The notes below the pieces were generated by a model. It had not been told where the DNA came from and did no database searches. It saw nothing but the letters and a program-made list of their open reading frames with translations. Positions 33,034 through 43,210 of a stretch of DNA of 64,000 nt are shown one piece after another. The translations under genes were made by a program, and so were the position numbers. The stretch spans positions 1 through 64,000 of the forward strand of contig CAJNDS010002578.1 in assembly GCA_905221605.1 (NCBI GenBank), written 5' to 3'. Each line of letters opens with the position of its first letter. The stretch's first letter is position 1. This DNA comes from Symbiodinium natans. Lineage: Eukaryota > Sar > Dinophyceae > Suessiales > Symbiodiniaceae.

Positions 33034-34110
33034 GGGGACGGTCGCCCGCGTGCAGCGCGAATTGGAACGGGGCGGCCTCGTCAAAAGCTGCAGCATAGGC
33101 GCGTGCGAGAGCGCGGGCAACGAGTCGCTGAAACACGTCCCCCGGAGCTATTCCTCGCACGCCGCCGCCGGGCTTGCGCAGAGCCGTGAGGCGGGACATG
33201 GCGATCGCATCCTGCGCGATTTGCGGGGCCTGGGCACGCGAACGTGAGCGACTCGAGCACCGCAGCGTCGTCCAGAAGAAGCTTGTATACAGCTCGATGG
33301 TGGCTCTGGACAGACCCGCGGCTGACCCGCGCTTGGTGCTGCGCAGCGCATCGGCAACCTGCGCGACGGTCAGGGTGACCTCCTCAGCGGCGGTGAACGT
33401 GAGGACATCCGGCGTCAGGGGTCGCAACAGCTGCGGCGGCCGACGTGCAGGGTCCGTCAGCGCACGCAGCGTGCTGTCGTCACCCGGAGCAAGCGCCGCC
33501 GCTGTCAGCATCTGGCGTGCTCGCGACAGCTGGCCCTGTTTGAGTTTAGCACCGGCTGCGGCCCGCGCTGCATCGCCGCCTTCGTTGGTGCGAGGACGTG
33601 CCTCGGCTGGGCCCGCCATCAGCGTCTGCGCGTGCAGCGCGGCGAGGTTGCCCTGGTGGAGCAGCTGCAACCAACGCGTCAGCACAGCGCGGCCCTCCGC
33701 TCCGGCCTGCGGACAACGAGCCAGGAGCAAGCGGGGCAACAGGGGGAAAAGTTTCCATGCGCGCACGCGTTCTCATCCAGCGCGGCGAAGAGGGCCCGGC
33801 GGACGCCAGTGGAGGAAACGGGGCACCGTCTGCAAAGTTGGCACACGGCGTCGGAACTCAGCCAACAGATCGAGGTCGTCCAGCCACTGCGCAGCGTCGC
33901 CGGAGATCCCGGGCCCTGCGATCGAGCGCGGGGGATGACACGGCGCCGACGGGGCACAGTCACTCGCCGAGGCCGCGCCATCCTCCTCCGGTCCTGAGTC
34001 GCGGGGCGCCCCTCCGGCGGCGCCGCGTACGACGGCCCCGCGCGTGTGGAACGCAGGCCGCAGCGGCAGCCTCCGCGCCCTCCGCCGCTGACACGCACGT
34101 TCATTCTATT
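33034..34110 (-). pseudogene. LINE 3 RT N-terminal half (fingers)
   Basis: Minus frame from about 33766 down: RAVLTRWLQLLHQGNLAALH, ARQMLTAAALAPGDDSTLRA, LTDPARRPPQ, VTLTVAQVADALRSTKRGSA, AMSRLTALRKPGGGVRGIAP, GDVFQRLVARALARAYAAAF, and ending APFQFALHAG at about 33034. The KPGGGVRGIAxGDVFQRLVAR block is the RT motif 1/2 region of these LINEs. Upstream (33770-34110) the frame changes and the sense is less clear. After FQFALHAG the protein sense breaks; its continuation (TDSLAAML...) is found on the plus strand at 31673. Confidence 0.65.
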
Positions 34111-34457
34111 CACGCTTCGTATTAGTAATTAAGGTGTAACTCTCTTATCTTTCGTTCTTCTTTCTATTTCCTTGTCAAGTGAACTATATTTTATTACAAA
34201 TTATTTAGTCCTTTTGCTTCCTTATCCAGTATTAAGATCGTGAATGAACGAAACCCACCAGCAAATTGAGGCCCTTTCCTAATGTCTTGGTCTTCCAGAA
34301 GGTTAACAGCACATAGTTTTAGTACTAATACTGAGGGTTAACCGTGTACACATGACTTCTTCTTTCCATGGGGCCCCACAGTCGCAGGAATACCAGAAAT
34401 CCAACCTTAACCTTACTATAAGCCTGTCCACGGTCCATCAATCCTGTAGTTAGTGCA
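34111..34457. other. AT-rich island between LINE copies
   Basis: About 350 bp of AT-rich, non-coding DNA (for example TTCGTTCTTCTTTCTATTTC) separating two GC-rich LINE copies. It may be a piece of pre-insertion DNA. I find no viral gene in it. Confidence 0.4.
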
Positions 34458-36119
34458 TTAATAGAACGAAGTGAGGATATTAATACGGGCTGCGCCTCGT
34501 GCCCGCGCCAGCCGCCGCAAGAAGCCAAGCGCTTCTGCTCCGAAGCGTCCGCCCACTTCGAGGCCGAACACGACGAGGCGACACCTACCACGCCGGTCGG
34601 GGCGGAGCTCAGGGTAGGTGCGGCGCTTGCGTGCTGTTGCCTGTTGGAGGGCGAGTCCAGGCACAGCCTCGCACCCGGCGCGAGCTTGCCCGCTACGTTG
34701 GACTGGGCTGACGAGCGTGGTGTCGACAGCCACCTGCACCCCCCGCCAGATGGGCAATCCATTGGCGACGACCTCTATGCGCCGCGCATCACTGGCGGGC
34801 AAGTCCAGGTTCATGTCGCGTAGCGCGGTGCTGCCTGCCACGCGTGCCCCGGCCTCTCGGCAAACACGTGCCGCCGCGCGCTGAAGGGGACCAGCTCGGT
34901 GGGCCAGCACCCCCACTTGAGCGCACGCTGACCTGTGGTCTCAATACTCATCCAGCGCCCCCCCACAGCGGCATCGCTTCGGTGCCAGGGGCAGCGGCAT
35001 GCGGAGGCGGCGTAAGAGCATGATCCGGAATTCGTCGCTGGGGACGGCGAAATCCGGTCCTGTGGGCAAGACAGTCATTGCGCAGCTCGCGCCGGGACCG
35101 CTTTGGGACAGCAGCAGCGCTCGAGATGCTGGGTCAAGGTCTGAAAAAAGCAACTCGAGCGCGCGCTTCTCCACGGCAGCCCCGGCGCAACGCTGCCATC
35201 CTTTGCGCGTGGTTGGCGGGCCCACACTGTCCGCCGCCGCCGCGCGCGAGGGCGCGGCGCCATCGAGCAAGGACGTCCACGAGGGCGCCTCAAACCCCTG
35301 CAGGCGCAGCCATGCAGCCGCGCGCGCACTCTGCCTCCCTGGTGCTGGGCGGCATGGCAGATGCCTCCCCGAGCATCGGGCGCAGTAGGTCCGCCAGCGC
35401 CTGCGGCCGATGGTGTCCGCCCAGGACGCCCAGTACGCCGCGTGCCGATGCGCGGTAGCCGACGGCAACCCCAACCCCCCCATGCAGCGTGGCAGGTGTG
35501 CCCGCTGCGCGCTGGCTGGCGGTATCGCAAGCGCGGTATCCGCCCCCGAGAGCAGTCTGCCCAGGCACTCCAACACCGCTTCATCGTGCGCAGCGGCGAA
35601 GGAGGCCGTGTCCGCCGGCGGGACGGAGCGCAGGAGATAAGTCCAACGAGGGGCGGCACAGAAGAGCAACAGTAGCCACGCGCACTGCAGGTCTTGCACG
35701 TCCGGCAGCCGGGCGAACAAGGCCGCATGCTTGGCGCGGGCCTCATCCAGCGTGGCGGCGATGAACTCGCGGGTGCCGACAGGGCTGCCCAAAAGGAGCA
35801 GTCCTTGTTGCGCCGCCGGCAAGCTCCAGTCCCCCCGCCAACACGAGACGCCATCCTCCCCGGGCGGGATCGCCGCGACCAGTCCCGGCGGCTCCTCCCC
35901 CGCGGCATTCCAGGCCCGGGTTTTGCCGAGGTAATCCAGGGTTCGTTCCGGGTCCGACGTGAGGTACACGTCATCCAAAAACGCGAAAAGACCTTCCCCG
36001 GGTGGAGCCCTGCGTGCAAGCGCGCGAGTGCTTGGTGCTGGCCAAGTGCATATAGCCCAGCTTGCGCCAACTGCGTTGCACCCGCGGTGCGTGCCCCTGG
36101 TTGCAACAATGCTGCGCAA
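34458..36119 (-). pseudogene. LINE 4 ORF2 3' half: RT motif C, thumb, zinc motif, C-terminal domain; one nonsense codon
   Basis: Starts in the RT just before motif C (LFAFLDDVYLTSDPERTLDY) with LGKTRAWNAAGEEPPGL after it, then LLLLGSPVGTREFIAATLDE, LQCAWLLLLFCAAP, MGGLGLPSATAHRHAAYWAS, SRALLLSQSGPGASCAMTVL, CRCGGALDEY, a TGA (34941-34943), and in the same frame DHRSACAQVGVLAHRAG. The C-terminal domain follows: GLPIWRGVQVAVDTTLVSP, KRRTYPEL and CRLVVFGLEVGGRFGAEAL, ending at 34458. The TGA replaces the Gly codon of the zinc motif (GGA to TGA), and no frameshift is seen across 1.66 kb. The 5' side is truncated at about 36060 inside motif B. Confidence 0.75.
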
Positions 36120-36157
36120 CGATGTGCAAGCGAGCCCGCCCGTTGCACGAACAACCC

Positions 36158-36167
36158 TTTTTTTTTT
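36158..36167 (-). other. Poly(A) tract at the 3' end of LINE 5
   Basis: Ten consecutive T on the plus strand, i.e. A10 in the sense of LINE 5, about 155 nt after the end of its last coding domain. It separates LINE 5 from LINE 4. Confidence 0.7.
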
Positions 36168-36323
36168 CCCGCGAGCGAATCTCTATGTACAATGCCAAAC
36201 CTCCTCCCACCGCAGCCTCACGGACGGGCCGGCAGGCGGCTGGCAACCACCGGGAAGGTGTGGCGGGCATCCGCCAACACGTCAGCCAAAGGCGGCTCAG
36301 TGCCATCGCACTCGTCCGCCATG

Positions 36324-36830
36324 TCAAGGGGGAGCTCCAACAACGACCAGGGCTCGCTGGGCGGCCACAGCCAACATTCCCGCCCAGCGGTGGCATGCCG
36401 CTTGGCGCGCAGACTGCCGGAGCTGCGCCGGAGCTGCGCGGGCCTTGGAGGCCGCCAAGCGGCGGAGGAAGTCCGCCAGCTCAGCGCCGAAACGGCCGCC
36501 TACCTCGACCGCCAGGACAACCAGCCGGCAGCGGCGGGCCGCCAGCAGCTCAGGGTAGGTGGCTTGGCGCTTGCGTCGTCCCGCATCGGTTGCTGCTTTG
36601 CCGGGGACGCGATCGGCCCCCGCGCGTGCAGACCCATCCCGCGACACGGAGGTCGTGTCGACCGCGACCTGGGCACCTTGCCACAAGGGTAGCCCATTGG
36701 CGAGGACCTCTATGCGGCGTGAATCCGCCAGCGGGACGTCAACGTTCATGTCACGCAACAGAACATTCGTCGCCACACGGGCCCCTCCTTCCCGATGCCC
36801 GGGTGACGCTCGCGGAGGGTGGGGAGGGTG
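36324..36830 (-). pseudogene. LINE 5 C-terminal domain, joined by internal deletion
   Basis: The minus frame reads REGGARVATNVLLRDMNVDV, DSRRIEVLANGLPLWQGAQV, AVDTTSVSR, RKRQATYPELLAARRCRLVV, LAVEVGGRFGAELADFLRRL and RWAGMLAVAAQRALVVVGAP. It aligns residue for residue with 34458-34880 of LINE 4. Conserved polar residues include the D of AVDTT, the E of YPEL and the E of VEVGG, so a nuclease-like fold is possible but unproven. The segment carrying the CxC...GDHxxxC zinc motif is absent: the thumb (LPTLRERHPG) runs straight into this domain near 36800. Confidence 0.62.
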
Positions 36831-37850
36831 TCCACCCAGGAGGCCCAATGCGCCGCAGGGCGCGAGGCCTCGGCAGACCGCAAACCGAGCCCACCAAAGT
36901 GCAGAGGCAACTGTGCCCGCCGAATGGCGAGGCCGTCCAATTCCGGCGGTGCTTCGTTGGCCAACAACGCCCCCAGGCAAGTAAGAACCGCCTCATCATG
37001 GCGGCGGGCGAAAGCCGCCGTGGCGGAGGGCGGCAAGGCGCGGAGCAGGTAGTGGCAACGCGGGGCAGCGCACATGAGCAACAGCAGCCACGCCGCCTGG
37101 AGGTCCGGGACGACGGGGATTTTGGACAACAAGGACTCGTGGGTCCCAGCCTTTCGTTGCAAGAACGCGTCGACAAAGGCGTCGCTGCCCAGCGGTGTGC
37201 CTAGGACGACCATGCCTTGCTGCTCTGCCGGCAGGGAGTGGGCGCCAACCCACACGGGGGAGTGCCCGGGCTGTGGCGGCAGTTCCGCCGCCAGGCCCTC
37301 AGGCTCCTGGCCCGCAGCGTTCCAAACCCGCGTCTTGCCGAGGTTCAGGTCTATGTTGGCGTGCTCCGCCAACGCAGTGCGAAGGGTACGGAAGGTGGGA
37401 ACGGCGCGTTCGACCGGGCACGTGATGTATGTGTCATCCAAAAATGCATACAAGTCTTCACCCGGGCGGAAGGTGGAATGGGCCGTCCGCAACGCTCGGT
37501 GGATGCCGACAGCAAACAAGCCTGGCATCAACGGATCCCCCTGTTCGCCACCCTCCGCCTGGGTTATGACGTGGGCGTGGCCGGACTCGTCGTAGAACAG
37601 GTACTGACTGTCCCTCCCGTAAAACATGCGGACAAGGGGGATGAGGGGCGCCAGAGCTGGGCAATCGCGGAGACCTTGGAACATGCAACTGCGGGATATG
37701 TGATCGTAGGCTCCGACCCCGTCAACGCTGACCACTGTTGTAGATTGGTTGGACTCCGTAGCAAAGCGGAGTGCACGCGCCAGCGCTTCCGTGCCTGCTC
37801 TCGTGGTCAAAGCGTATTGGTACGGAGCGCAGGCTTCCTGCAATTGGGCG
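36746..37850 (-). pseudogene. LINE 5 reverse transcriptase, palm and thumb
   Basis: The minus frame contains EACAPYQYALTTRAGTEALA, motif A VVSVDGVGAYDHISRS, LVRMFYGRDSQYLFYDESGH, motif B GGEQGDPLMPGLFAVG, motif C DLYAFLDDTYIT, motif D LGKTRVWNAAGQEPEG, GMVVLGTPLGSDAFVDAFL, LQAAWLLLLMCAAPRCHYLL and FGGLGLRSAEASRPAAHWAS. The catalytic aspartates of motifs A and C (D; DD) are present. It is joined upstream to the fingers region by a frameshift near 37850. These motifs define a non-LTR reverse transcriptase making cDNA by target priming. Confidence 0.8.
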
Positions 37851-38490
37851 CTGAATGAACTGCTGGGCGAGCGTGCGCGAGACCAGCCGACGAAACACGT
37901 CGCCCATAACTAAGGCCCGAATACCCCCCGCGGGCTTTTGAAGGGCCACCATGCGGTCAAGGCGAAGCCCGGCGGCAATTTGCTCAGGCACCTCCGCACG
38001 AGCCAGGCACTGCGCCGCGTTGTGCAAGAGTTCGCAACAATCCTCGTCATGAAGCAGCACGCGCATGTGCTCGCACGTGGCGCCTGACGGGCCTGCCGCG
38101 GCACCTCGGCGTGCCCGGAGCAGGTTGGCGCTGAGTTTGGCGGCGTCGACCGCCAGCAGGGCAGGGGCGTCGAACTCCGCCAACCAAGGAGGTAACGGCA
38201 CTTGGCGACTTTGGGGCCTCTTAGCCGGATCACGAAGCTCCGCCACTGTGTCCAGCGTTGCCGGCGCCAGGGGGGCAGCTTCCAATGCAGCGCTGGCCGC
38301 TGACAGTTCGCCTAGGTGCGCCAACGCCGCTGCCCTTTCGGCCCGTCGTTGGAGATCCCCGTCTGTGCCAGTGCCCGGCAGGCGCCGTTGGGATGCACTT
38401 GCCTGGGCGTTCTGGTCCTGGCCCGCCCGCGCCGCCTCAGCCAGCAAGTCGCCCCATCGCTGCTGGGCGAGGAGGTTTACGCGGCGGGAC
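37850..38490 (-). pseudogene. LINE 5 reverse transcriptase, fingers region
   Basis: The minus frame from about 38490 reads MSRRVNLLAQQRWGDLLAEA, RRAERAAALAHLGELSAASA, LRDPAKRPQS, LSANLLRARRGAAAGPSGAT, CEHMRVLLHDEDCCELLHNA and LDRMVALQKPAGGIRALVMG, DVFRRLVSRTLAQQF. The KPAGGIRALVMGDVFRRL block corresponds to KPGGGVRGIAPGDVFQRL in LINE 3. Frameshifts on both sides (about 38490 and 37850) separate it from its neighbours. Confidence 0.7.
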
Positions 38491-39780
38491 ATGCACCTGG
38501 CCCCGCGATCGGAACAGGAGCATGCGGGGCGCGAGCAAAAACAATTTCCAACCCATGTCGACGGCGTGTGCTTCCCGCCCGTCGCGAATGAGCTCCAAGC
38601 CTTGACGCATGGTTTGGCGCAAGGCCCCGCGCAAAGAGTGTGGGGGCGCCTGCAACGTGAAAACTCGCTGCTGCAACGTTTCAGCCAAGTCGACTGTCCG
38701 CCAAAACTCCTGGTTTGCAACTCCCTGTAACGGCGCGGGGCTTGTGGACTGTGCAGGAGACGCGTTGGGGGCCAGCTGCGTGCTTGGCGGTGGTCTGCCA
38801 GGCCCGCCCTGCGGGCATGGCGGTGGCCTGCCAGGCCCGCCATTGCGCCCCCGCCCGCGGCCCCTGCCCCGGCGTCCCCGACCCCTCGCACGCTCGGTTC
38901 CGGCCACGCGGGCCGCAGCATCGCCCAAAAGATGGTCATCGGCAAGCTCACCCCCCGCCCCGCCGAGAGCGCGAGGCGGTCCGAGGGGGTCTTCCGCATA
39001 GACACGCGCAAGCGTCGCGGCCTCGCTGGCCCCGCGCGCGCCGCCATACGCTTGGAGGATGGCGGATTGGCCGAGGGCTGGCACGTACCGCCCACCAACA
39101 AGCAAGGCCAGGACTGCGTCTCGCGCATCAAGCGTAGGGCCGGAGGTGGCTCCGAGTTGCGCGCAAACACGGGCGACATCGTCAACTCCCACCGCTTCAT
39201 CCACCACAAGGGCCACCGTGTGCACCGCGGCCAATAGTCCTGCGACAGGGATAGCGGGCGCCGCCACGATCGCGTCAACCAAGAGCCCCCAACGCCGGCC
39301 ACCAACGGGGTGCGAGCTCCACACGTCGGCAGATGGGGCGTCCAAACGGCCTGCTACATGCAGCAAAAGGGGCACATAGAACCAAGAGTTGGTCGGCGGG
39401 CAAACCGCCACGGGACTCTGTGCCGGCGGGTATGAAGCGTCAGTAGGAGACGGGGGTGTCATGCCGCCAACGACGGCGCTTTCACTGCAGTCCTCAAACT
39501 GCTCTCCGCCGCTGAGCTGGTCGGGCCCAGGCTCCGATGACGGCGTGTCCAATGCGGTTTGCGGGACGGCGTGCGGCCCGCCACGGTCACCAGATCCTAT
39601 GCCAATGTCCGCTAAGGCTGCCAGTGCACGGGTTCGTGATGCCAGCGGTCCTGGGTGCGTTGCCTCCCCGACCCTCGTCCCTGTCGGCCACGCAAAACAA
39701 AGCTGCCGCGGCGGCACTAGCAAACCCTGTGCGAGCGCACCTTTTCTCAAGCACGGCCTGAGCGGGTTATTCTGCCTGCC
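38490..39780 (-). pseudogene. LINE 5 ORF2 N-terminal region (GTRVGEATHPGP)
   Basis: The minus frame starts near 39780 with LLVPPRQLCFAWPTGTRVGE, ATHPGP, a signature I recognise near the start of dinoflagellate LINE polyproteins. It continues with an alanine-rich globular region (GRRWGLLVDAIVAAPAIPVA, GLLAAVHTVALVVDEAVGVD), an RG-rich low-complexity run (GRGRRGRGRGRG, RNGGPGRPPPC) and EFWRTVDLAETLQQRVFTLQ, MGWKLFLLAPRMLL just before the RT. No AP-endonuclease motifs are seen in this copy. The RG run may bind RNA. Near 38490 the frame breaks. Confidence 0.55.
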
Positions 39781-39857
39781 TAGGGTCCGTGGCCGCCCGC
39801 CTGCGTGCTGTAGCGGCGGGCGTTGGACCTTTAAAAAAAACACCCCCGCAACCAAAA

Positions 39858-41142
39858 TCAACGGTGCTTCTTGCCAGCACGGTGTTGACGCCTTGGTGGC
39901 GGCGGCGGCGTCGGAAGCCGCCGGGCGGGCGGGCTGCGGCTGCGGCTGCGGCCCTCGCGAGAGGGTTCTCGGCTGTCCGAAGGCCTGTCGCGGGGCGGAT
40001 AAGCGACAGGCGGCCCTTGCGTGAAGGCCTGCAGGACAGCGACTGCCGCTTCCAAGACTGCCAAGATGGCAGGGTCTGCCCAAGTCGGCGATGCCCCTGT
40101 GTGGACCGCCCTTTGCAGGGCGTGCACCGCAGCACAGTGCCTGCAGTGGGGGCCACCTTCGGCCTCACGAACGCGGCACGCGGGGCAAGGGGCCATGGCT
40201 GCGAACTGAGCGGCGTGGTGCTCGGGCCAAAACATCTGCGGGGATTGTTGGGCCGCCCTGCCCCCCCCCCTGTCGGGTTGGCGGGGGCCGGCGGTGCAAA
40301 CAACACGCTCAACTCAGACGGTACCAAGGCACGTCCTACACCTACAAGCCCAAGTTGCGCAAACTGAGCATGAATAATGGCAGTCTCGACGGCGTCATGA
40401 ACGCTCGGCTTGGCCCGCCGTTGGAAAACGTGGACCGACGCACGCACGTGGGGCGAGCATGGACGGCGCGGCAAGGCAAGGCCGGCAGGGCCGCCAGGCG
40501 CCGCTTGTGGAGGATGCCCGTCGTGCGCGGCGGCGGGTGAGTCGGGTGGGCTGGCGTTGTAGCCAGCATGCTGCTCGCCATGTCTGCGCGGGCGGTGCCA
40601 TCCCGCCCTGGAAGCGACAGGCGCTGCAGCTGTGCCATTATGCGCTTTCAAGCCGACCTGACCGCCGGCCTTTGTCGGCGGCGGATACCCGCCACACTGG
40701 GCGGCGCATGCATCGGACGTCCAAGCGCTGCGGCCAGCACACCGCACAGCATTTCCATGGGGGCTGTGCCAGCCTGGGCGGCCAGCGCCCTCAATTCGGC
40801 CTCGCCCCCGGCGTGGAACGCCATCAAGACCTCGTTCGCCGCCGCCAGTTTGGGCGCCAAGGAGCGAGGCATGGCTGGCTGCCGGCTGGCCCAAGCGCAC
40901 CAGATACCGGCAACCAGAGCTGCCCCCAACAAGACGCCCACGGCAAACCACCCCCAAGCCAGCGGCCAAGGCCCAAACCCCGGCGCGAAGTAAGCCGGCT
41001 CTACACCAACGCACACCAGAGCAGCATGTGCTGCTGCCTGCTTGCACGTCGGCGGCAGCAAGGCGAGTGTCGGCACGGCTCCGCGAGCCAGCCGAGCCGC
41101 CCATTCCCCGCCTGACAGCAGCGCGCGCACCGCCGTGTCCAT
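39858..41142 (-). pseudogene. LINE 5 ORF1: membrane segment, zinc motif, RS tail; frameshifted
   Basis: From about 41142: MDTAVRALLSGGEWAARLAR, LALLPPTCKQAAAHAALVCV, then a hydrophobic segment LAWGWFAVGVLLGAALVAGI, then SRQPAMPRSLAPKLAAANEV and a helical region to about 40648. Further down, in another frame, MFWPEHHAAQFAAMAPCPAC, EGGPHCRHCAAVHALQRAVH (CxxC...HxxC) and an Arg/Ser tail SREGRSRSRSPPARRLPTPP end at 39858. An ORF1 with a membrane span plus a zinc motif and RS tail is not the classic LINE ORF1. Low amino-acid complexity leaves the frame choice open between 40240 and 40640. Confidence 0.48.
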
Positions 41143-41206
41143 CCGCTACAGAACTCCCCCCCAGCTGCACTTCCAGTGCCCAAGAGCGGGAACCCACTAC
41201 CAGGTC

Positions 41207-41236
41207 CTTGAGCCAAAATGGCTTGAGCCAAAATGG
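41207..41236 (-). other. Tandem relict dinoflagellate spliced leaders
   Basis: On the minus strand CCATTTTGGCTCAAG occurs twice back to back, immediately after ...TTGAG and before GACCTGG. It equals the last 15 nt of the 22-nt dinoflagellate spliced leader, (D)CCGTAGCCATTTTGGCTCAAG. Each relict begins right after an AG, as expected when a later round of trans-splicing uses the AG inside an older leader. Two relicts record at least two rounds of trans-splicing, reverse transcription and reinsertion. The upstream GTTTGCTTGAG may be a third, mutated relict. Confidence 0.93.
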
Positions 41237-41242
41237 CTCAAG

Positions 41243-43210
41243 CAAACGACAGTTACGGACGTGTCCAGCTCACGAGGTATGTTAACATGTCGCTTGAGGC
41301 GTTTGTTGATAAAATCAATGATTTCATCCGTGATGGTCGCTTTGAAGACCTGGGAATCCCGCAGCTCAGAATTGAAGGCACCACCGCATGAACTGCGTGG
41401 CTCCGGATAAATCGTAGGCAAGGAGCGTTCGGCCGTCGACCTGAATTGCGGAATTTTGTTCCACACAGCCAACAGAACACTAACCTTCCACGAAGATGCA
41501 TTTTCAGCGGTAGGAGCCCTTCTGCCCTTGTTTCGCACATGGACTGCATCATGCATTGCGAATATACCTGCATTGGATTCTGCATCCCACCCCGACCCTG
41601 ACAGCATCAGTTCCCCGCGCAACAGCAGCGTCAGTGATGCTGTCAATGATGTGACTGTCAGTCATCATGGTCGTCCTACTCATGCAGTACCATGTGGTCC
41701 TGTGACAATAGGGGAGCTACAGGAAGCACCTTGCTCAGAACATGCAGTCGCCGTTTACAAGAACGACTGTCACAAGACATCCTCAATCTGTAAACGTCAG
41801 TGCTGTCGTTGTCTAACATGGTCACCAGTATACTTCAAATACTGAACGCGCGGGGACCTGATCCCGCTTGCTTGCCCAGGCTATCAGAAACATGTGTTGC
41901 AGACGGTGGTGTTGGTGATGTTCGGCCAGCCTTCCCCCCGCCTCCGCCAAATGTGACCCCGCACGCGTTACCTCCGCCACCCCCTCCGCCCCCACGATTG
42001 AATCCCTTGCCCCCATTGCCTCCACCGCCCCCAGCGCGGGCACGACGTCACCAGGGTTCGTGGGAGCAGTTGCCGCCGCAAACCATGTCTTCACTTCATG
42101 ATCACCACGGTTGCAGGCCATCCAACATATGCAATCCTGCCGCGCCTACACAAAATGACCCTCTTGCAGATGTCCATGCTGATGTTTCGGCTCGTGTGCC
42201 GATCCCGCCACCGCCTCCCGCCCAACACCCGTGCTCAGTGTCCATTGCTGCCTGCTCGAGTTATTGTTCAAAACCGTGCTTGTTATGAAATGTCATGTCG
42301 TGTTTGAGCACTTCAAGCATGACACAATCTTCATCAAGCAACATGCATTCTGCTCACATCACTTGCTCTCGTTCGAATCTTTTCACGTTGTGGGGAAACA
42401 GTACCGAGCACGGCTAGTTGGATCTCGATCCCTCCTGTAAGACCCAAGACTGTTGTTGAGTCTCGAAATGTCCTGTGAGACACAGGGCTCCTTTCCCCTG
42501 CGAGAGGAAACTACGGCTAACTCACGGTCTCTCACAGGTTCGGCCTAAGTGTGACGGCCTGAACAGGATATCCATGTGGTTCAGAACGACAGTTCAAGAA
42601 GTTTCTGGCTGTCTCTGAGAGCTTGACGAGGCAGCTTCACTCGGTTTCTCTAAGTCAGGTGCAGGGTTCACAAACTGCCACTGAGACTGGCGAGCCGCAA
42701 CAGCCTCCTGTTGCCGCATCTCACGGTCTGCCATGAGGTCGTCCAATACCTCAGCCACCTTCATGAGGGAATCCATATTCAAAGAGTGAAGCCACACCCG
42801 AAAATCATTGAGCTGATCGCGCGTCAACGACCGCGCCATGAGAGTGCTGAGAAAAGTACAGCGATGAAAAGAACGAGACTCGAGCCTGTATGGTCGAGCA
42901 AACAAGCGGAACTGTCACCACATGAAGTAAGGCCCGCACTAACAAGGGTTCCTGATTGTACACGCTCATTGAGCCGCCTGGTCCCTTACCGGATATTCGT
43001 GTGCACATGAGTCCTCTCCTGACATGGTTGCAAGAACGTTTACGTTAGTCTCCAAGGGTGGCGAGGGTGGGTTTTTCGAAAACAATCTATCAGCTTCTAA
43101 GAGCACTTTCCGGGCATCCTGCCCTTTGAGAGGTCCCGCTGCGACGGGTGTATAAGTAAATACAAATCCTGCATGAACAAGCATAAAACTGATCAAGCAT
43201 TAGAAATAAG
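41243..43210. other. Region without a recognised gene; proline-rich frame
   Basis: Upstream flank of LINE 5. A plus-strand frame (41800-42288) encodes proline runs (FPPPPPNVTPHALPPPPPPP, RLNPLPPLPPPPPARAR) and a Cys-containing tail, reminiscent of FH1-like linkers, but with no adjoining domain. A minus frame (42594-42842) encodes MARSLTRDQLNDFRVWLHSL, NMDSLMKVAEVLDDLMADRE, a compact amphipathic peptide that might be a real small protein. No family recognised for either. Confidence 0.35.

Larger units (their letters stand above)
36158..41242 (-). mobile_element. LINE 5, from spliced-leader relict to poly(A)
   Basis: A 5.1-kb minus-strand copy bounded at its 5' end by two tandem spliced-leader relicts (41207-41236) and at its 3' end by a run of ten A (plus-strand T10 at 36158-36167). 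This layout indicates retroposition of a trans-spliced, polyadenylated mRNA. Inside are ORF1 (membrane segment, zinc motif) and ORF2 (RT, C-terminal domain), both with frameshifts. No clear target-site duplication is visible. It directly abuts LINE 4, truncating its RT. Confidence 0.75.
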
